Positions 1 through 11,342 of a stretch of DNA of 64,000 nt are shown one piece after another. The first letter of the stretch is position 1. Each line of letters begins with the position of its first letter. Under the pieces are notes generated by a model. That model searched no databases and was not told the DNA's origin. It saw only the letters and a program-made list of their open reading frames with translations. Location: NCBI RefSeq assembly GCF_001623525.1, contig NZ_CP015225.1, positions 6,274,501 to 6,338,500 of the forward strand, written 5' to 3'. The position numbers and the translations under genes were made by a program. The DNA is from Pseudomonas fluorescens (GTDB lineage Bacteria > Pseudomonadota > Gammaproteobacteria > Pseudomonadales > Pseudomonadaceae).

Positions 1-476
1 TCCCATTTGGTGGTCAGGGTGTTGGCCATCTGCTGGACTTCGATGTTGTCGAACGGCTTTTTCAGGATCAGCAAACGGTCGTGGCCGTTCAGACGGTCGA
101 GCAGTTCATCCCAGGAATAATCCGAATAGGCGGTGCAGACCACCACTTGCAACTGCGGGTCGCGCTTCCAGAGTTCTTCGATGGTCTTGGCGCCATCCCA
201 GCCTTCGGGCATGCGCATGTCGACAAAGGCCAGGGCATAAGGACGCCCTTTTGCCGCTGCCTCCAGCAACTTGTTCAGGCCTTCCATCCCGCCATAGGCC
301 GAGTCGAGTTCGAACACGGTGGCAGCAGGTTTGGGTGCTTCGCCGAACAGCGCGCTTTCCATGTCCAGCAAGTCAGCGTTGCTGTCATCCTCCGGGGTGA
401 GGATCTTGCGGAAATCTTCATGAATGGCGGGTGTATCGTCGATCAACAGGATGCGGCGGTTACTCATGCTATTCAT
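1..476 (-). CDS. Receiver-domain response regulator, C-terminal part outside the window
   Basis: Only the first 158 residues are visible; the gene runs off the left edge, so any output domain is unknown. The visible part is one CheY-like receiver: acidic pair Asp13-Asp14 (LIDDTP), probable phosphoacceptor Asp86 (FVDMRMP) and conserved switch lysine in ILKKPFD. Blocks such as HEDFRKIL and TAYSDYSW are shared with the receivers of the two GGDEF-EAL proteins of the same operon, so the receivers look like paralogues. The ATG at 476 overlaps the stop of the upstream kinase gene (ATGA), which implies translational coupling and makes that kinase the likely phosphodonor (inference). An internal ATG at 467 is an alternative start. 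Confidence 0.85.
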   Translation of the reverse strand, partial: MNSMSNRRILLIDDTPAIHEDFRKILTPEDDSNADLLDMESALFGEAPKPAATVFELDSAYGGMEGLNKLLEAAAKGRPYALAFVDMRMPEGWDGAKTIEELWKRDPQLQVVVCTAYSDYSWDELLDRLNGHDRLLILKKPFDNIEVQQMANTLTTKW

Positions 477-2275
477 GGCTCACCTTCTGCAAGTTTCAGG
501 GGCAGTTGCAGTTGGAACGTCGCCCCCCTGCCTGGCCCCTCACTGTGGGCGGTGAGGCGGCCTTCCATTTCAATGGCCGCCAATGCGCAACTGTGCAGGC
601 CAAAGCCGTGGCCTTCCTTACGCGTGGTAAAACCGTGGGCGAAGATGCGCGTCATGTTTTCCTCCGGAATACCTTCGCCTTCGTCCTTGACGCTGATTTG
701 CAGGGTCTGGCCATCGACGACGGCAGCCTTCAGGGTCATGTTTCGCGCATGATTGGAAACCCCCGCCATGGCGTATTTGGCATTGCTGATCAGGTTGATC
801 AGGATCAACAGCAAGCGGTGTTTGTCACCCATGATCCGCGGCACATCGCCGTATTCCTTGATCACCGTAACATGGTGACGGGTCAGGGCGCCCGAATTCA
901 TGCGCAAGGCATCTTCGAGCAGTTCGCTGACCACCAAGGGTTCCAGCAGGCTGTTGGCGCCGGCATAGGATTGCTGGGTGGAAACGATGTCCTTGATGTG
1001 GTCCACGCTCTTGCTCAACTGGGCCAGTTCGTCGGTCAGGCCCTGTTGCTCGAGCGCGATGGCCTCGACCAGTTGGTTGAGGTAACCGGGCAGCAGCTTG
1101 CCTTTGGCGTCTTCGGTGAGAAAGTGGCCGAGGTCATCGGCGTGTTCGTTGATCAGTTGCATCGCCTTGCCCAGCCCCTGGGCCTTGCTACTGCGCAGTT
1201 TGCGGCTGACCAGGTCGGCGGAGATGTTCACGCTGTTGAGGACGTTGCCGACGTTGTGCAACACGTTGGTGGCGATTTCCGCCATGCCGGCCTGGCGGGC
1301 GGTGTCCATCAATTCGCTCTGGGTGTCCTTGAGCTGGCGCGTCCGCTCTTCAACCCGCTGTTCCAGTTCATCGTTGGCGCTTTGCAGCGCGTTGTTGACC
1401 CTTTTGATCTCGGCGAAGCTGCGTACCAGCCGGATCGCCAGCCAGATCAGTATCAAGACCAGGAGCGTGGCGAACACCAGCAGGTAGACGTGGTTACGTT
1501 CGTACTTGGCCGCGGCTTTGCTCTGGTCTTTCTCCAACAGGTGAGTAATGGTGTCCAGGTGTCCGGACACGGGGATCGCTTCGATGGCCGCTAACAGCTC
1601 ATTGACCCGCGGTTGTTCGCGCAGGATCAGCGCGATGTGCCTGCTCAGGATGTCAACGGGGCCTTGGAGCCCCTGGGGCATGCGCTCCTTGTTGATGTCC
1701 AGCCGGTTCAGGCCCAGCAGCACCTCGGCGGCTACCTCGCTGGTGCTCAACTGGGCGAACTCCATGCTGCTGAGCAACAGGTCGTAGGTGTCGATGGCGA
1801 CGTTTTGCAGTTGCAGCCGCTCCGTGTCGGGCAGCCGGGCGAACTGGGCCTGGATGTCGTCCTCGGCGGCGGGCAGGAAGGCCATGGAGTTGCGCAGCAC
1901 TGCGTTGTGGGATTTGAACTGTTCCACCAACCGGGTCTTTTCCTTGACCGCCTTGAGGTACTCGTCGCGCTGGGCTTCCCAGAGTGACGGCTTGTGGCGT
2001 CCGGGCTCCGATTCGATGGCGTCGAGACGCTGCCACAGGCGCGCCATTTCATGCAGGGGCGTGACCAGGGGATCGTAGTCGTGGGTCAGGGCGATCCGCG
2101 ACTTGAGCACCTCGTTGTCCCAGATGGCGTCTTGCTGCTTGAGCAGGCGAATCAGGTCCCGGGACTCAATGTACGAGGCGGCCTGCTGGGCCCCTGAATT
2201 GATGTACATGAACAGCAGGACCGATGCCAGCAACAGACCGATGAACGCAAGGCCGAGGCGACGGAGAGTGGTCAT
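473..2275 (-). CDS. Sensor histidine kinase with periplasmic DAHL-type helical domain
   Basis: 600 residues. A membrane segment at about 8-26 and a second at about 262-284 enclose a periplasmic, all-helical region whose VEQFKSHNAVLRNS block resembles DAHL ligand-binding domains (recognised from memory). A coiled coil leads to an H-box of the LHNVGNVLNSV kind with the phosphoacceptor His, followed by a complete ATPase domain: N-box NLISNAKYAM, G1 DEGEGIPEENM, and a G2-like block KEGHGFGLHSCALAA. It should phosphorylate the receiver encoded immediately downstream and possibly the other receivers of the locus, since no other kinase is seen here. It overlaps the peroxidase gene upstream by 4 bp (ATGA), so kinase and peroxidase are co-expressed. 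The ligand cannot be read from the sequence. Confidence 0.88.
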   Translation of the reverse strand: MTTLRRLGLAFIGLLLASVLLFMYINSGAQQAASYIESRDLIRLLKQQDAIWDNEVLKSRIALTHDYDPLVTPLHEMARLWQRLDAIESEPGRHKPSLWEAQRDEYLKAVKEKTRLVEQFKSHNAVLRNSMAFLPAAEDDIQAQFARLPDTERLQLQNVAIDTYDLLLSSMEFAQLSTSEVAAEVLLGLNRLDINKERMPQGLQGPVDILSRHIALILREQPRVNELLAAIEAIPVSGHLDTITHLLEKDQSKAAAKYERNHVYLLVFATLLVLILIWLAIRLVRSFAEIKRVNNALQSANDELEQRVEERTRQLKDTQSELMDTARQAGMAEIATNVLHNVGNVLNSVNISADLVSRKLRSSKAQGLGKAMQLINEHADDLGHFLTEDAKGKLLPGYLNQLVEAIALEQQGLTDELAQLSKSVDHIKDIVSTQQSYAGANSLLEPLVVSELLEDALRMNSGALTRHHVTVIKEYGDVPRIMGDKHRLLLILINLISNAKYAMAGVSNHARNMTLKAAVVDGQTLQISVKDEGEGIPEENMTRIFAHGFTTRKEGHGFGLHSCALAAIEMEGRLTAHSEGPGRGATFQLQLPLKLAEGEP

Positions 2276-3231
2276 AGGGGCTTGCCCTCCGATTCACCGG
2301 TCAGCGTCTTGAGGAACTCGACGATCAGGGTCGTATCGTTCTTGAGGGGCTCACGCCCCAGTTGGTACTTGAACATGACCTCCACCGCGCGTTCCAGGGT
2401 CGGTGCCGACGCGTCATGGAAATACGGGGCGGTGACGGCCACATTGCGCAGGCTGGGCACCTTGAAGACCTGGCGGTCGGCTTCATCGCCGGTGATGTTG
2501 AAGCGTCCCTCGTCGGCTCGGGTAGGGTTGCCCCGATCCTTGATGTAGTCGCCCATGACCCCGAACTTCTGGAACATGTTGCCGCCGATGTTCACGCCTT
2601 GGTGGCAGGCGATGCAGCCGTACTCCTTGAAGCGCTGGTAACCGAACTTTTCCCGGGGCGTGAGGATGTCGGTATTGCCCAGCAGGTATTGGTCGAAGCG
2701 CGAATTGGGTGTCTGCAAGGTGCGCTCGTAATCCGCCAGTGCGCCCTGGATATTGGGCTTGGTCACGCCGTCGGGATACGCGTCCTTGAAGTCCTTGGCA
2801 TAACCGGGGTCATCGGCGATGCGCTTGACGACCGATTCCCAGGTGCTGCCCATTTCCGCCGGGCTGGTCACGACTGCGTGGACCTGTTCTTCCAACGTGT
2901 CGACACGACCATCCCAGAACTGGTGGAAGTTCAGGCCGGCATTGAACACGGTCGGCGTATTGACCTCCACCGGCTTGCCGTCGAAGCCCAGGGAGAACGG
3001 CTTGTCGTCGGCACCGCCCTTGTCCAGGCGATGGCAACTGGCACAGGACAGGGTGTTGTTGACCGACAGCCGCGGGTCATTGAACAGCCGCAACCCCAGT
3101 TGGACGCGCTTGGGGTCCAGGGCCGGAGCCGCTGGCAGGGGTTTGAGGGGTTCGTCCAGTGGCTCGGCGTGAGCGGTCACGCTTGATCCCACGAGCAGGC
3201 CGAGAGCCAGAATCAGTCCATGTAACGCCAT
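2272..3231 (-). CDS. Di-heme cytochrome c peroxidase (CcpA/MauG family)
   Basis: 319 residues with a Sec signal peptide ending near AHA-E (residue 22), so it acts in the periplasm. Two c-type heme sites are present, CASCH near residue 63 and CIACHQ near 206, as in bacterial di-heme peroxidases that reduce hydrogen peroxide with electrons from small cytochromes. FWDGRVDTLEEQ and PYFHDAS, typical of the family, are present. Bacterial CCPs are usually about 320-350 residues, so this one is full length. It lies 42 bp after a c-di-GMP gene and overlaps the sensor kinase gene by 4 bp, an unusual neighbourhood. Activity as a MauG-like modifying enzyme instead of a peroxidase cannot be excluded. Confidence 0.9.
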   Translation of the reverse strand: MALHGLILALGLLVGSSVTAHAEPLDEPLKPLPAAPALDPKRVQLGLRLFNDPRLSVNNTLSCASCHRLDKGGADDKPFSLGFDGKPVEVNTPTVFNAGLNFHQFWDGRVDTLEEQVHAVVTSPAEMGSTWESVVKRIADDPGYAKDFKDAYPDGVTKPNIQGALADYERTLQTPNSRFDQYLLGNTDILTPREKFGYQRFKEYGCIACHQGVNIGGNMFQKFGVMGDYIKDRGNPTRADEGRFNITGDEADRQVFKVPSLRNVAVTAPYFHDASAPTLERAVEVMFKYQLGREPLKNDTTLIVEFLKTLTGESEGKPL

Positions 3232-3273
3232 GGGATGCTTTCCTTGAAACTTTGGTTGATAACACTCAGGTGT

Positions 3274-5144
3274 TCACGAAAACGGGTTCTGGCGTTTTTC
3301 CCACTCGGTCATCCAGTCGGCGAAGGCCTGCGGTTCGACGGCCTTGCTGAAGTAATAACCCTGGACCTCCTCGCAATGGTGCTTCTTGAGAAATTCCAAC
3401 TGTTCGAGGGTTTCCACACCTTCGGCAATGATGTGCAGGTTCAGGCTCTTGCCCAGGCTGATGATGGTGCTCACCAGCTTGGCGTCGTTGCTGTCGATGC
3501 TCAGGTCACCGACGAACGACTGGTCGATCTTCAACACATCCACCGGAAATTTCTGCAGGTAGCTCAGGCTCGAATAGCCGGTGCCGAAGTCGTCGATGGC
3601 CAGGCGAATGCCTAGCTGCTTGATGGCCTTGAGGATGGCTACCGTGGTATCGACGTTCTGCATCAGTACACTTTCGGTGATCTCCAGTTCCAACTGTGTC
3701 GGAGCCAGGCCGGTTTCCTTGAGGGTGCGGGCGATACCTTCGACGAAGCCGCGCTGGCGAAAATCGATGGCCGAGACGTTCACCGACAGGTACAGCGGGC
3801 GCATGCCCTGGGCTTGCCAGCGACACGCCTGCTGGCAGGCTTCCTGAAGCACCCATTGGCTCAGCGGAACGATCAGGCCGCTGTCCTCGGCCACCGGAAT
3901 GAAATCCGACGGATAGACCAGGCCATGATCCGGCCTGTTCCAGCGCACCAGCGCCTCGACACCGACCACCTTGCCGCTCTTGAGGTCGAGCTTGGGTTGG
4001 TAATGCAGCACGAACTCCTTGCGTTGCAGGCCCAGGCGCAGGCCCGATTCGATGGTCTGTTGCTGCCGTGCCCGGCGGTTCATGTCTTCGGTGAAAAACC
4101 GGTAGTCGTTGGGGCCGGTCTCCTTGACGTTGCGCATCGCTGTCTCGGCTTTCTTGATCAGCGCCACGGCGTCGAAACCGTCGGAGGGGTACACGCTGAT
4201 GCCCAGGCTCGCGGTGACGGTCAGGTCATGGCCGTCGATGGGTTGCGGGGAACTGATGGCCGCCAGCAGTTTGTCGGCCACGCCTTTGGTCTGCTGCGGG
4301 TCGACGATGTCTCCCAGCACCACCACGAACTCATCGGAACCGTAGCGAAACACCGAATCGGATTCACGCACCACGGTCGCCAGTGCCCGGGCCACTCGCT
4401 TGAGCATTTCATCGCCCACGGGATGGCCCAGCGCGTTATTGATGCGCTTGAAGCGGTCCAGGCCAATGAACATCACCGCCAGTTGCCGGTCGTGCCGGCG
4501 GCACTGGGCCATGGCCTGGGTCAGGCGATCGCCGAGCAACATGCTGTTGGGCAACTCGGTGAGCACGTCGTATTGCAGCAGGTGGGATACCTTGAGCAAT
4601 TCCTGGACGCGTTCTTCGATCGTGCGCTCCAGGCTGCGCATTTTCCTCGCCGCATCCTGGGCCAGCTGCCACTTCCAAGTCATGGCGCTGGCCATCTGGC
4701 GGATTTCCAGGGTGTCGAAGGGTTTCTTGAGGATCAGTAACTGATCGTCGAACTCGATCCGTTCGGACATGGTTTCCCAGGAGTAATCCGAGAACGCCGT
4801 GCACAGGGCGATTTGCAGGCGCGGGTCGGCTTCCCACAGCCGCTCGATGGTTTGCAGGCCGTCCCAGCCCGGTGGCATGCGCATGTCAGCGAACACCAGC
4901 GCATAGGGCTGGCCTTCGGCCTGGGCGCGCTTGACCAGTTCCAGCGCCTCTTCGCCCTGGTAGGCCGAGTCGATCTGAAATTGCAGCCGGCTGACCTGTG
5001 GGGTGCCGAACAGCAGGCTCTCGGTGTCGTCCAGTGAGTCATCGCTGCCGGCGCTGGGGCTGAGGATCTTGCGAAAGTCCTGGTGGATCGCCGGTGTGTC
5101 GTCCACCACCAGGATTCGCCGGTTGGCAGGTACCGACATCGGGT

Positions 5145-5148
<4 letters not shown>
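3274..5148 (-). CDS. Receiver–GGDEF–EAL protein, probable c-di-GMP phosphodiesterase
   Basis: 624 residues: receiver (about 8-150, phosphoacceptor Asp88 in FADMRMP), a helical linker, a GGDEF domain (about 190-345) and an EAL domain (about 365-615). The GGDEF is damaged: the signature reads GSDEF (270-274) and the usual DLD metal-binding block reads FIGLDRF, so one metal Asp is gone. The RxxD inhibitory site (RESD) is kept. The EAL is intact: EAL at 398-400, ELEITESVLM, IDDFGTGYSS, VLKIDQSF and IIAEGVET. It should therefore hydrolyse c-di-GMP when its receiver is phosphorylated, with the GGDEF perhaps sensing GTP. ATG at 5148 overlaps the upstream stop (ATGA). Confidence 0.9.
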
Positions 5149-7436
<2,288 letters not shown>

Positions 7437-7663
7437 GGCCGTGCACCGTTTTGATGCTGACTATAGAACCCTGGAAACATCTGATATCCCTTTCGCTGGC
7501 ATGAGTATTCGGCCTGTACATGGCCCTTCATGGGATACAGCATAGTCGTCTCATCGGGATACGCTCGGTCAGTGATGGCAAATGTGTCTAAATGTTCGCA
7601 ATCTACTAGCCTGTATTTCGGGGGTAAGGTAGAACGGTTGTCGTGAATAGGAGGGGGTTTCAA
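7437..7663. promoter_or_regulatory. Divergent intergenic region between two c-di-GMP signalling genes
   Basis: 227 bp separating the leftward operon start (7436) from the rightward receiver/HD-GYP gene (7664). It must hold promoters for both directions. It is AT-richer than its flanks, and a strong Shine-Dalgarno AGGAGGG lies at 7649-7655, 8 nt before the ATG at 7664. I see no convincing -35/-10 pair or sigma-54 site. Confidence 0.4.
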
Positions 7664-9031
7664 ATGGAAGATCAATCGCCGGATGTTCCGGTAAGGAAGC
7701 CATCGGTGCTGTTGGTCGATGACGAAGAGTCGATCCTCAATAGCCTGCGTCGGCTATTACGCAGCCAGCCGTACGAGATCCTGCTGGCCGACAGTGGCGC
7801 CAAGGCCCTGGAAATTCTCAAGGAGCGGCCGGTCGACCTGGTGATGACCGATGCACGCATGCCGAACATGGATGGCGCCACGCTGCTGGCCGAGATCCGC
7901 AAGCTGTACCCATCGACCTTGCGCATCCTGCTCACCGGATATGCCGATGTGGACATGATGACCAAGGCCATCAACGAGGGGCAGCTCTATCGCTACCTCA
8001 GCAAACCCTGGAACGATGAGGAACTGGTGCAGGCCTTGCGCCAGGCCCTGTCCCACCAGCATTCCGAAAGCGAGCGCCAGCGCCTCGAAGCGCTGAACCG
8101 CGAGCAGAACCAGCAACTCAAGACCCTTAACGCCACCCTGGAAAAACGCGTGGCGTCGCGCACCTCCGAGCTGCAGCAGACCGCCGACATGCTCGATTTG
8201 GCCTATGACGAGCTCAAGCGCAGTTATGTGACCAGCACCGAAGTGTTTTCGCTGATCGCCAACCTGCGCCTGCCCAAGGCCAAGCAGACCAACCGGCAGA
8301 TCATCGAGTTGATCAGGGTCTATAGCCGGCTGCATTTCCTCGATGAGTCCACCGACCGCGACCTGACCATGGCCGCGGCGCTCTACAACATCGGCAAGCT
8401 GAGCTGGACCGACAACATGATGGTCACGCCCGCCGACTTGCTGCACCACAACGAACTTGAGCTCTATCGGGCCTATCCGAAGCAGAGCGAATCGCTGCTG
8501 ATGACCCTGGACCCGATGAAGGATGCGGCGCGGATCATTCGCCATCACCAGGAGCGTTGGGACGGCAGTGGTTTCCCCGAGCACCTCAGGGGCGAGGCCA
8601 TTCCGTTCGGTTCGCGGCTGTTGAAACTGGCGGTGGACTTCATCGAGCTGCAGCGCGGGTTGATCCTGGAGCGGCAGATGAACAGCGACGAAGCGCTGGT
8701 CTACATCCGCAAGTACGCCGGCAAACTGTACGACCCGGACATGGTCGAGGATTTCATCAAGGCCTGTGGCGAGTACCTGGAAGACGTGACCCTGTCCGAC
8801 CCGACGGTAGAGGTCAAGACCACCCGCGAACTGACGCCCGGCATGATCCTGGCCCGCAACCTCAACGCTGACAACGGCATGCTGCTGCTCAACGCCGGCA
8901 AGGTCCTGAGCGGGCCGCTGGTGGAAAAGCTCATCGCCTTCGAAGCGATGGAAGGGGCCCGGTACAGCGTGTTCGTCAAGATCCCCGAAGAGCAGGCCGA
9001 CCCTTCGGCGCCGAAGCCGATTTTGGGGTGA
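7664..9031 (+). CDS. Receiver–HD-GYP-like response regulator with missing catalytic residues
   Basis: 455 residues from the ATG chosen for its Shine-Dalgarno; a GTG at 7643 would add 7 residues. Receiver about 14-128 (phosphoacceptor Asp63 in MTDARMP, Lys in SKPWND), coiled coil about 135-185, then an HD-GYP-like domain to about 335 and a C-terminal extension. Active HD-GYP phosphodiesterases need an HD pair, further His ligands and HHExxDGxGYP. Here the HD position reads YN (AALYNIGKL, 241-242), the expected earlier His is absent (TNRQIIEL), the His-Pro of the helix before it reads YP, and the final motif is HHQERWDGSGFP. It probably cannot hydrolyse c-di-GMP and may act as a binding or interaction module. 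Confidence 0.88.
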   Translation: MEDQSPDVPVRKPSVLLVDDEESILNSLRRLLRSQPYEILLADSGAKALEILKERPVDLVMTDARMPNMDGATLLAEIRKLYPSTLRILLTGYADVDMMTKAINEGQLYRYLSKPWNDEELVQALRQALSHQHSESERQRLEALNREQNQQLKTLNATLEKRVASRTSELQQTADMLDLAYDELKRSYVTSTEVFSLIANLRLPKAKQTNRQIIELIRVYSRLHFLDESTDRDLTMAAALYNIGKLSWTDNMMVTPADLLHHNELELYRAYPKQSESLLMTLDPMKDAARIIRHHQERWDGSGFPEHLRGEAIPFGSRLLKLAVDFIELQRGLILERQMNSDEALVYIRKYAGKLYDPDMVEDFIKACGEYLEDVTLSDPTVEVKTTRELTPGMILARNLNADNGMLLLNAGKVLSGPLVEKLIAFEAMEGARYSVFVKIPEEQADPSAPKPILG

Positions 9032-9086
9032 TCGGGCTCTGGCAGGCTCCTGAGCTGTTGTTCGCTTGAGGTTTGTCAGATTCATT

Positions 9087-9176
9087 GTGGCGAGGGAGCT
9101 TGCTCCCGCTGGACTGCGCAGCAGGCCCATTTTTGTGAGTGCTTCGCACTCAAGCGGGAGCAAGCTCCCTCGCCAC
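9087..9176. repeat. REPIN-type inverted repeat
   Basis: Arms beginning GTGGCGAGGGAGCTTGCTCC and ending with its exact complement enclose a short hairpin spacer (GAGTGCTTCGCACTC). It lies 56 bp after the HD-GYP gene. This is the commonest REP family of the window, and the transcript can fold into a long hairpin. Confidence 0.9.
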
Positions 9177-9302
9177 GGGGCATCTACTTTTATGCCTTCC
9201 ATAGGGGAATGTGCGGATTCTGAAACAGGAATCCGGCTTTGCTCCCTGCCACCGTGGTCTGTAATCTCCCTGGCATTTTTCTGCCCAAGGCTTTGACTCA
9301 TC

Positions 9303-9719
9303 ATGACCACTTCCCTCATCCGCATCGCCGCCGCCCTGTTGCTCGGGCCGGACGGGCGAACCCTGCTGGTGCGCAAGCGCGGCACCCGGGCCTTCATGCA
9401 GCCGGGCGGCAAGATCGAGGCCCATGAACAGCCGATGCAGGCGCTGGCCCGGGAGCTGGAAGAGGAGCTTGGGTTACAGATCGACCCGGCACAGGCTCGT
9501 TACCTGGGCGTGTTCAGCGCTCCGGCGGCCAACGAGCCGGGGTTTATCGTGCAGGCCGAGGTATTTTTGCTGAGCATCGATGCCCCGGTTTCGCCGGCAG
9601 CCGAAATTGAAGAGGTGTGCTGGATCGACCCGGCCGGCGCCAGCAATCTTTTGCTGGCACCGTTGACAGGCGAGGTGATCCTGCCGTTTTATCGAACGAC
9701 ACTTCTAGCTACCTGCTGA
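9303..9719 (+). CDS. Nudix hydrolase
   Basis: 138 residues, a single Nudix domain. The Nudix box is complete: GGKIEAHEQ starting near residue 38, then RELEEELGL, matching GX5EX7REUXEEXGU, so the metal-binding glutamates are in place. Family members cleave nucleoside diphosphates linked to another group; the substrate cannot be read from the sequence. It is followed after 18 bp by a LysE-type exporter gene on the same strand, so the two are probably co-transcribed. The first ATG, directly after CTTTGACTCATC, gives a normal family N-terminus. Confidence 0.88.
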   Translation: MTTSLIRIAAALLLGPDGRTLLVRKRGTRAFMQPGGKIEAHEQPMQALARELEEELGLQIDPAQARYLGVFSAPAANEPGFIVQAEVFLLSIDAPVSPAAEIEEVCWIDPAGASNLLLAPLTGEVILPFYRTTLLATC

Positions 9720-9737
9720 TTCACGCCTCAAGGACTG

Positions 9738-10382
9738 ATGCCCATGATTCCATTGCCGGACCTGTTGATTTTCGCCGCTGCCGCGTTGCTGATGGTACTG
9801 ACGCCCGGCCCGAACATGATCTACTTGATCTCCCGTTCGATCTGCCAGGGCCGCAAGGCTGGCGTCACCTCCCTGCTGGGGGTGGTGGCGGGGTTCTTCG
9901 TGCACATGTTCGCCGCGGCCGCCGGATTGACGGCAGTGTTCCTGGCGGTGCCCATGGCCTATGAAGTATTGAAATGGGCCGGTGCGCTGTACCTGTTGTG
10001 GCTGGCCTGGCAGGCGGTCAAGCCGGGCGCGCGTTCGCCCTTCGAGGCCCAGCAGTTGCCAGCGGACTCGACGCGCAAGTTGATCACCATGGGTTTTTTC
10101 ACCAGCGCCCTGAACCCCAAGATCGCGGTGTTCTACCTGTCGGTGTTCCCGCAGTTCATCAGCCCGGAACACGGTTCGCTGTTCACCCAGAGCATTATCC
10201 TGGGCCTGACCCAGATCAGCGTCAGTTTCAGCGTCAACCTGCTGATTGCCCTGTTCGCTGCCGGCATTGCCTCATGGTTCGTCCACAACCCGACCTGGCT
10301 GGCGGCGCAGCGCTACTTCATGGGGTTTGTCCTCGGTGCGCTGGCGTTGCGCCTGATGTTTGAGCAACGGCGTTCGGCGTGA
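9738..10382 (+). CDS. LysE/RhtB-family amino-acid exporter
   Basis: 214 residues with about six hydrophobic segments. It begins with the family hallmark LTPGPNMIYLISRS (about residues 21-34), the N-terminal motif of RhtB/LysE proteins that expel amino acids or derivatives from the cytoplasm. GFFTSALNPKIAVFYLSVFPQF, another family block, lies near the middle. The ATG at 9738 or the one at 9744 (MIPLPDLL) may be used; AAGGA upstream fits the second slightly better. Its stop overlaps the start of the acetyltransferase gene, which suggests a small operon in which a compound is acetylated or exported (inference). Confidence 0.87.
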   Translation: MPMIPLPDLLIFAAAALLMVLTPGPNMIYLISRSICQGRKAGVTSLLGVVAGFFVHMFAAAAGLTAVFLAVPMAYEVLKWAGALYLLWLAWQAVKPGARSPFEAQQLPADSTRKLITMGFFTSALNPKIAVFYLSVFPQFISPEHGSLFTQSIILGLTQISVSFSVNLLIALFAAGIASWFVHNPTWLAAQRYFMGFVLGALALRLMFEQRRSA

Positions 10383-10876
10383 GCATCCGACGGCTGAGGG
10401 CCGGCGATGCCCAGGCGTATCGCCAACTGATGCTCCAGGCATACGCACTGCATCCCCAGGCCTTCACCTCCAGCGTCACCGAGCGGGCCAAGTTGCCTAT
10501 CAACTGGTGGGAGTCACGCCTGGGCAGCCGGCTCGATGTACTGCTGGGGGCGTTTGTCGAGCAAGAGTTGGTCGGCATCGTCGGCCTGGCCCTGGAGCCC
10601 CGGGAAAAAGCCCGGCACAAGGCGCTGCTGTTCGGCATGTACGTCGCCGATGAACATCGCCATCGTGGGCTCGGCTACCAACTGGTCCAAGCCGCCCTCG
10701 CCGAAGCCCGGCGTCATCCCTTCCTGCGCCTGGTGCAACTGACCGTCACCGCCGGCAACGGCCCGGCGCTCAAGCTCTACCAGCGCTGCGGCTTCGTCCT
10801 GTACGGCCTCGAACCGATGGCGATCCGCGTGGAGGATGAGTTCCTCGACAAAATCCACATGTGGCTCGAGCTGTAA
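10379..10876 (+). CDS. GNAT-family N-acetyltransferase
   Basis: 165 residues. GTG start at 10379 overlaps the TGA of the exporter by 4 bp, which fixes the start. The GNAT core is clear: GMYVADEHRHRGLGYQLVQAAL gives the acetyl-CoA pyrophosphate loop (R/Q-x-x-G-x-G/A version, HRHRGLG), followed by LTVTAGNGPALKLYQRCGFVLYG with the usual N-x-x-A-x-x-x-Y block. The substrate is unknown. Coupling to a LysE exporter suggests an amino-acid-like or toxic small molecule. Confidence 0.88.
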   Translation: MSIRRLRAGDAQAYRQLMLQAYALHPQAFTSSVTERAKLPINWWESRLGSRLDVLLGAFVEQELVGIVGLALEPREKARHKALLFGMYVADEHRHRGLGYQLVQAALAEARRHPFLRLVQLTVTAGNGPALKLYQRCGFVLYGLEPMAIRVEDEFLDKIHMWLEL

Positions 10877-10906
10877 ACCAATCGGCCATGACTGTTGAGC
10901 TTTTTT

Positions 10907-11036
10907 GTGGCGAGGGAGCTTGCTCCCGCTGGGGCGCGCAGCGGCCCTAGAGCCCGGCGACGCGGTGGATCAGGTTGATTGAGTGAGCTTGAGAGGGGCT
11001 GCTGCGCAGCCCAGCGGGAGCAAGCTCCCTCGCCAC
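10907..11036. repeat. REPIN-type inverted repeat, first copy of a duplicated pair
   Basis: 130 bp. The outer arms are the common GTGGCGAGGGAGC type, and the inside carries a second inverted stretch around GGTTGATTGAGTGAGC. A copy differing at only about three positions lies at 11204-11333 in the same orientation. It begins 30 bp after the acetyltransferase stop. Confidence 0.9.
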
Positions 11037-11122
11037 AAAAGCCCAAAAGCCCAAAAGCCCAAAAGCCCAAAAGCTCAAAAGCTCAAAAGCTCAAAAGCTC
11101 AAAAGCTCAAAAGCTCAAAAGC
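11037..11122. repeat. 8-bp tandem repeat (AAAAGCCC x4, AAAAGCTC x6)
   Basis: Four perfect AAAAGCCC units run from 11037, followed from 11069 by six perfect AAAAGCTC units and a broken last one (AAAAGCAT). The array starts exactly where the REPIN arm ends. The switch from one unit to the other at a single point indicates two rounds of expansion by slippage. No gene overlaps it. Confidence 0.95.
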
Positions 11123-11203
11123 ATCCCGGTCGACCAACCGATTGGCTCTTGAAACTGACACTGATTCGAGGCACTCCCTTAACCCGCGCCGAGCCCAATT
11201 CCC

Positions 11204-11333
11204 GTGGCGAGGGAGCTTGCTCCCGCTGGGGCGCGCAGCGGCCCTAAAACCCGGCGACACGGTGGATCAGGTTGATTGAGTGAGCTTGAGAGGGGCTGCT
11301 GCGCAGCCCAGCGGGAGCAAGCTCCCTCGCCAC
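11204..11333. repeat. REPIN-type inverted repeat, second copy of a duplicated pair
   Basis: Near-identical to 10907-11036 including the spacer, so this is a segmental duplication and not merely another family member. It ends 9 bp from the metR stop and could serve as its 3' hairpin. Confidence 0.9.
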
Positions 11334-11342
11334 AAAAAGCAG

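Noticed and set aside
431..1594. 387-codon open frame on the + strand, and similar long frames opposite most genes
   Set aside because: Antisense shadow of the sensor kinase gene; GC-rich third positions keep the opposite strand open, and the product is low-complexity His/Gln/Gly-rich without family features.
11037..11122. Possible coding stretch with AQKPKSPKAQK repeats
   Set aside because: The frame starts inside one REPIN and runs into the other; the repetition reflects the 8-bp microsatellite and not a protein.
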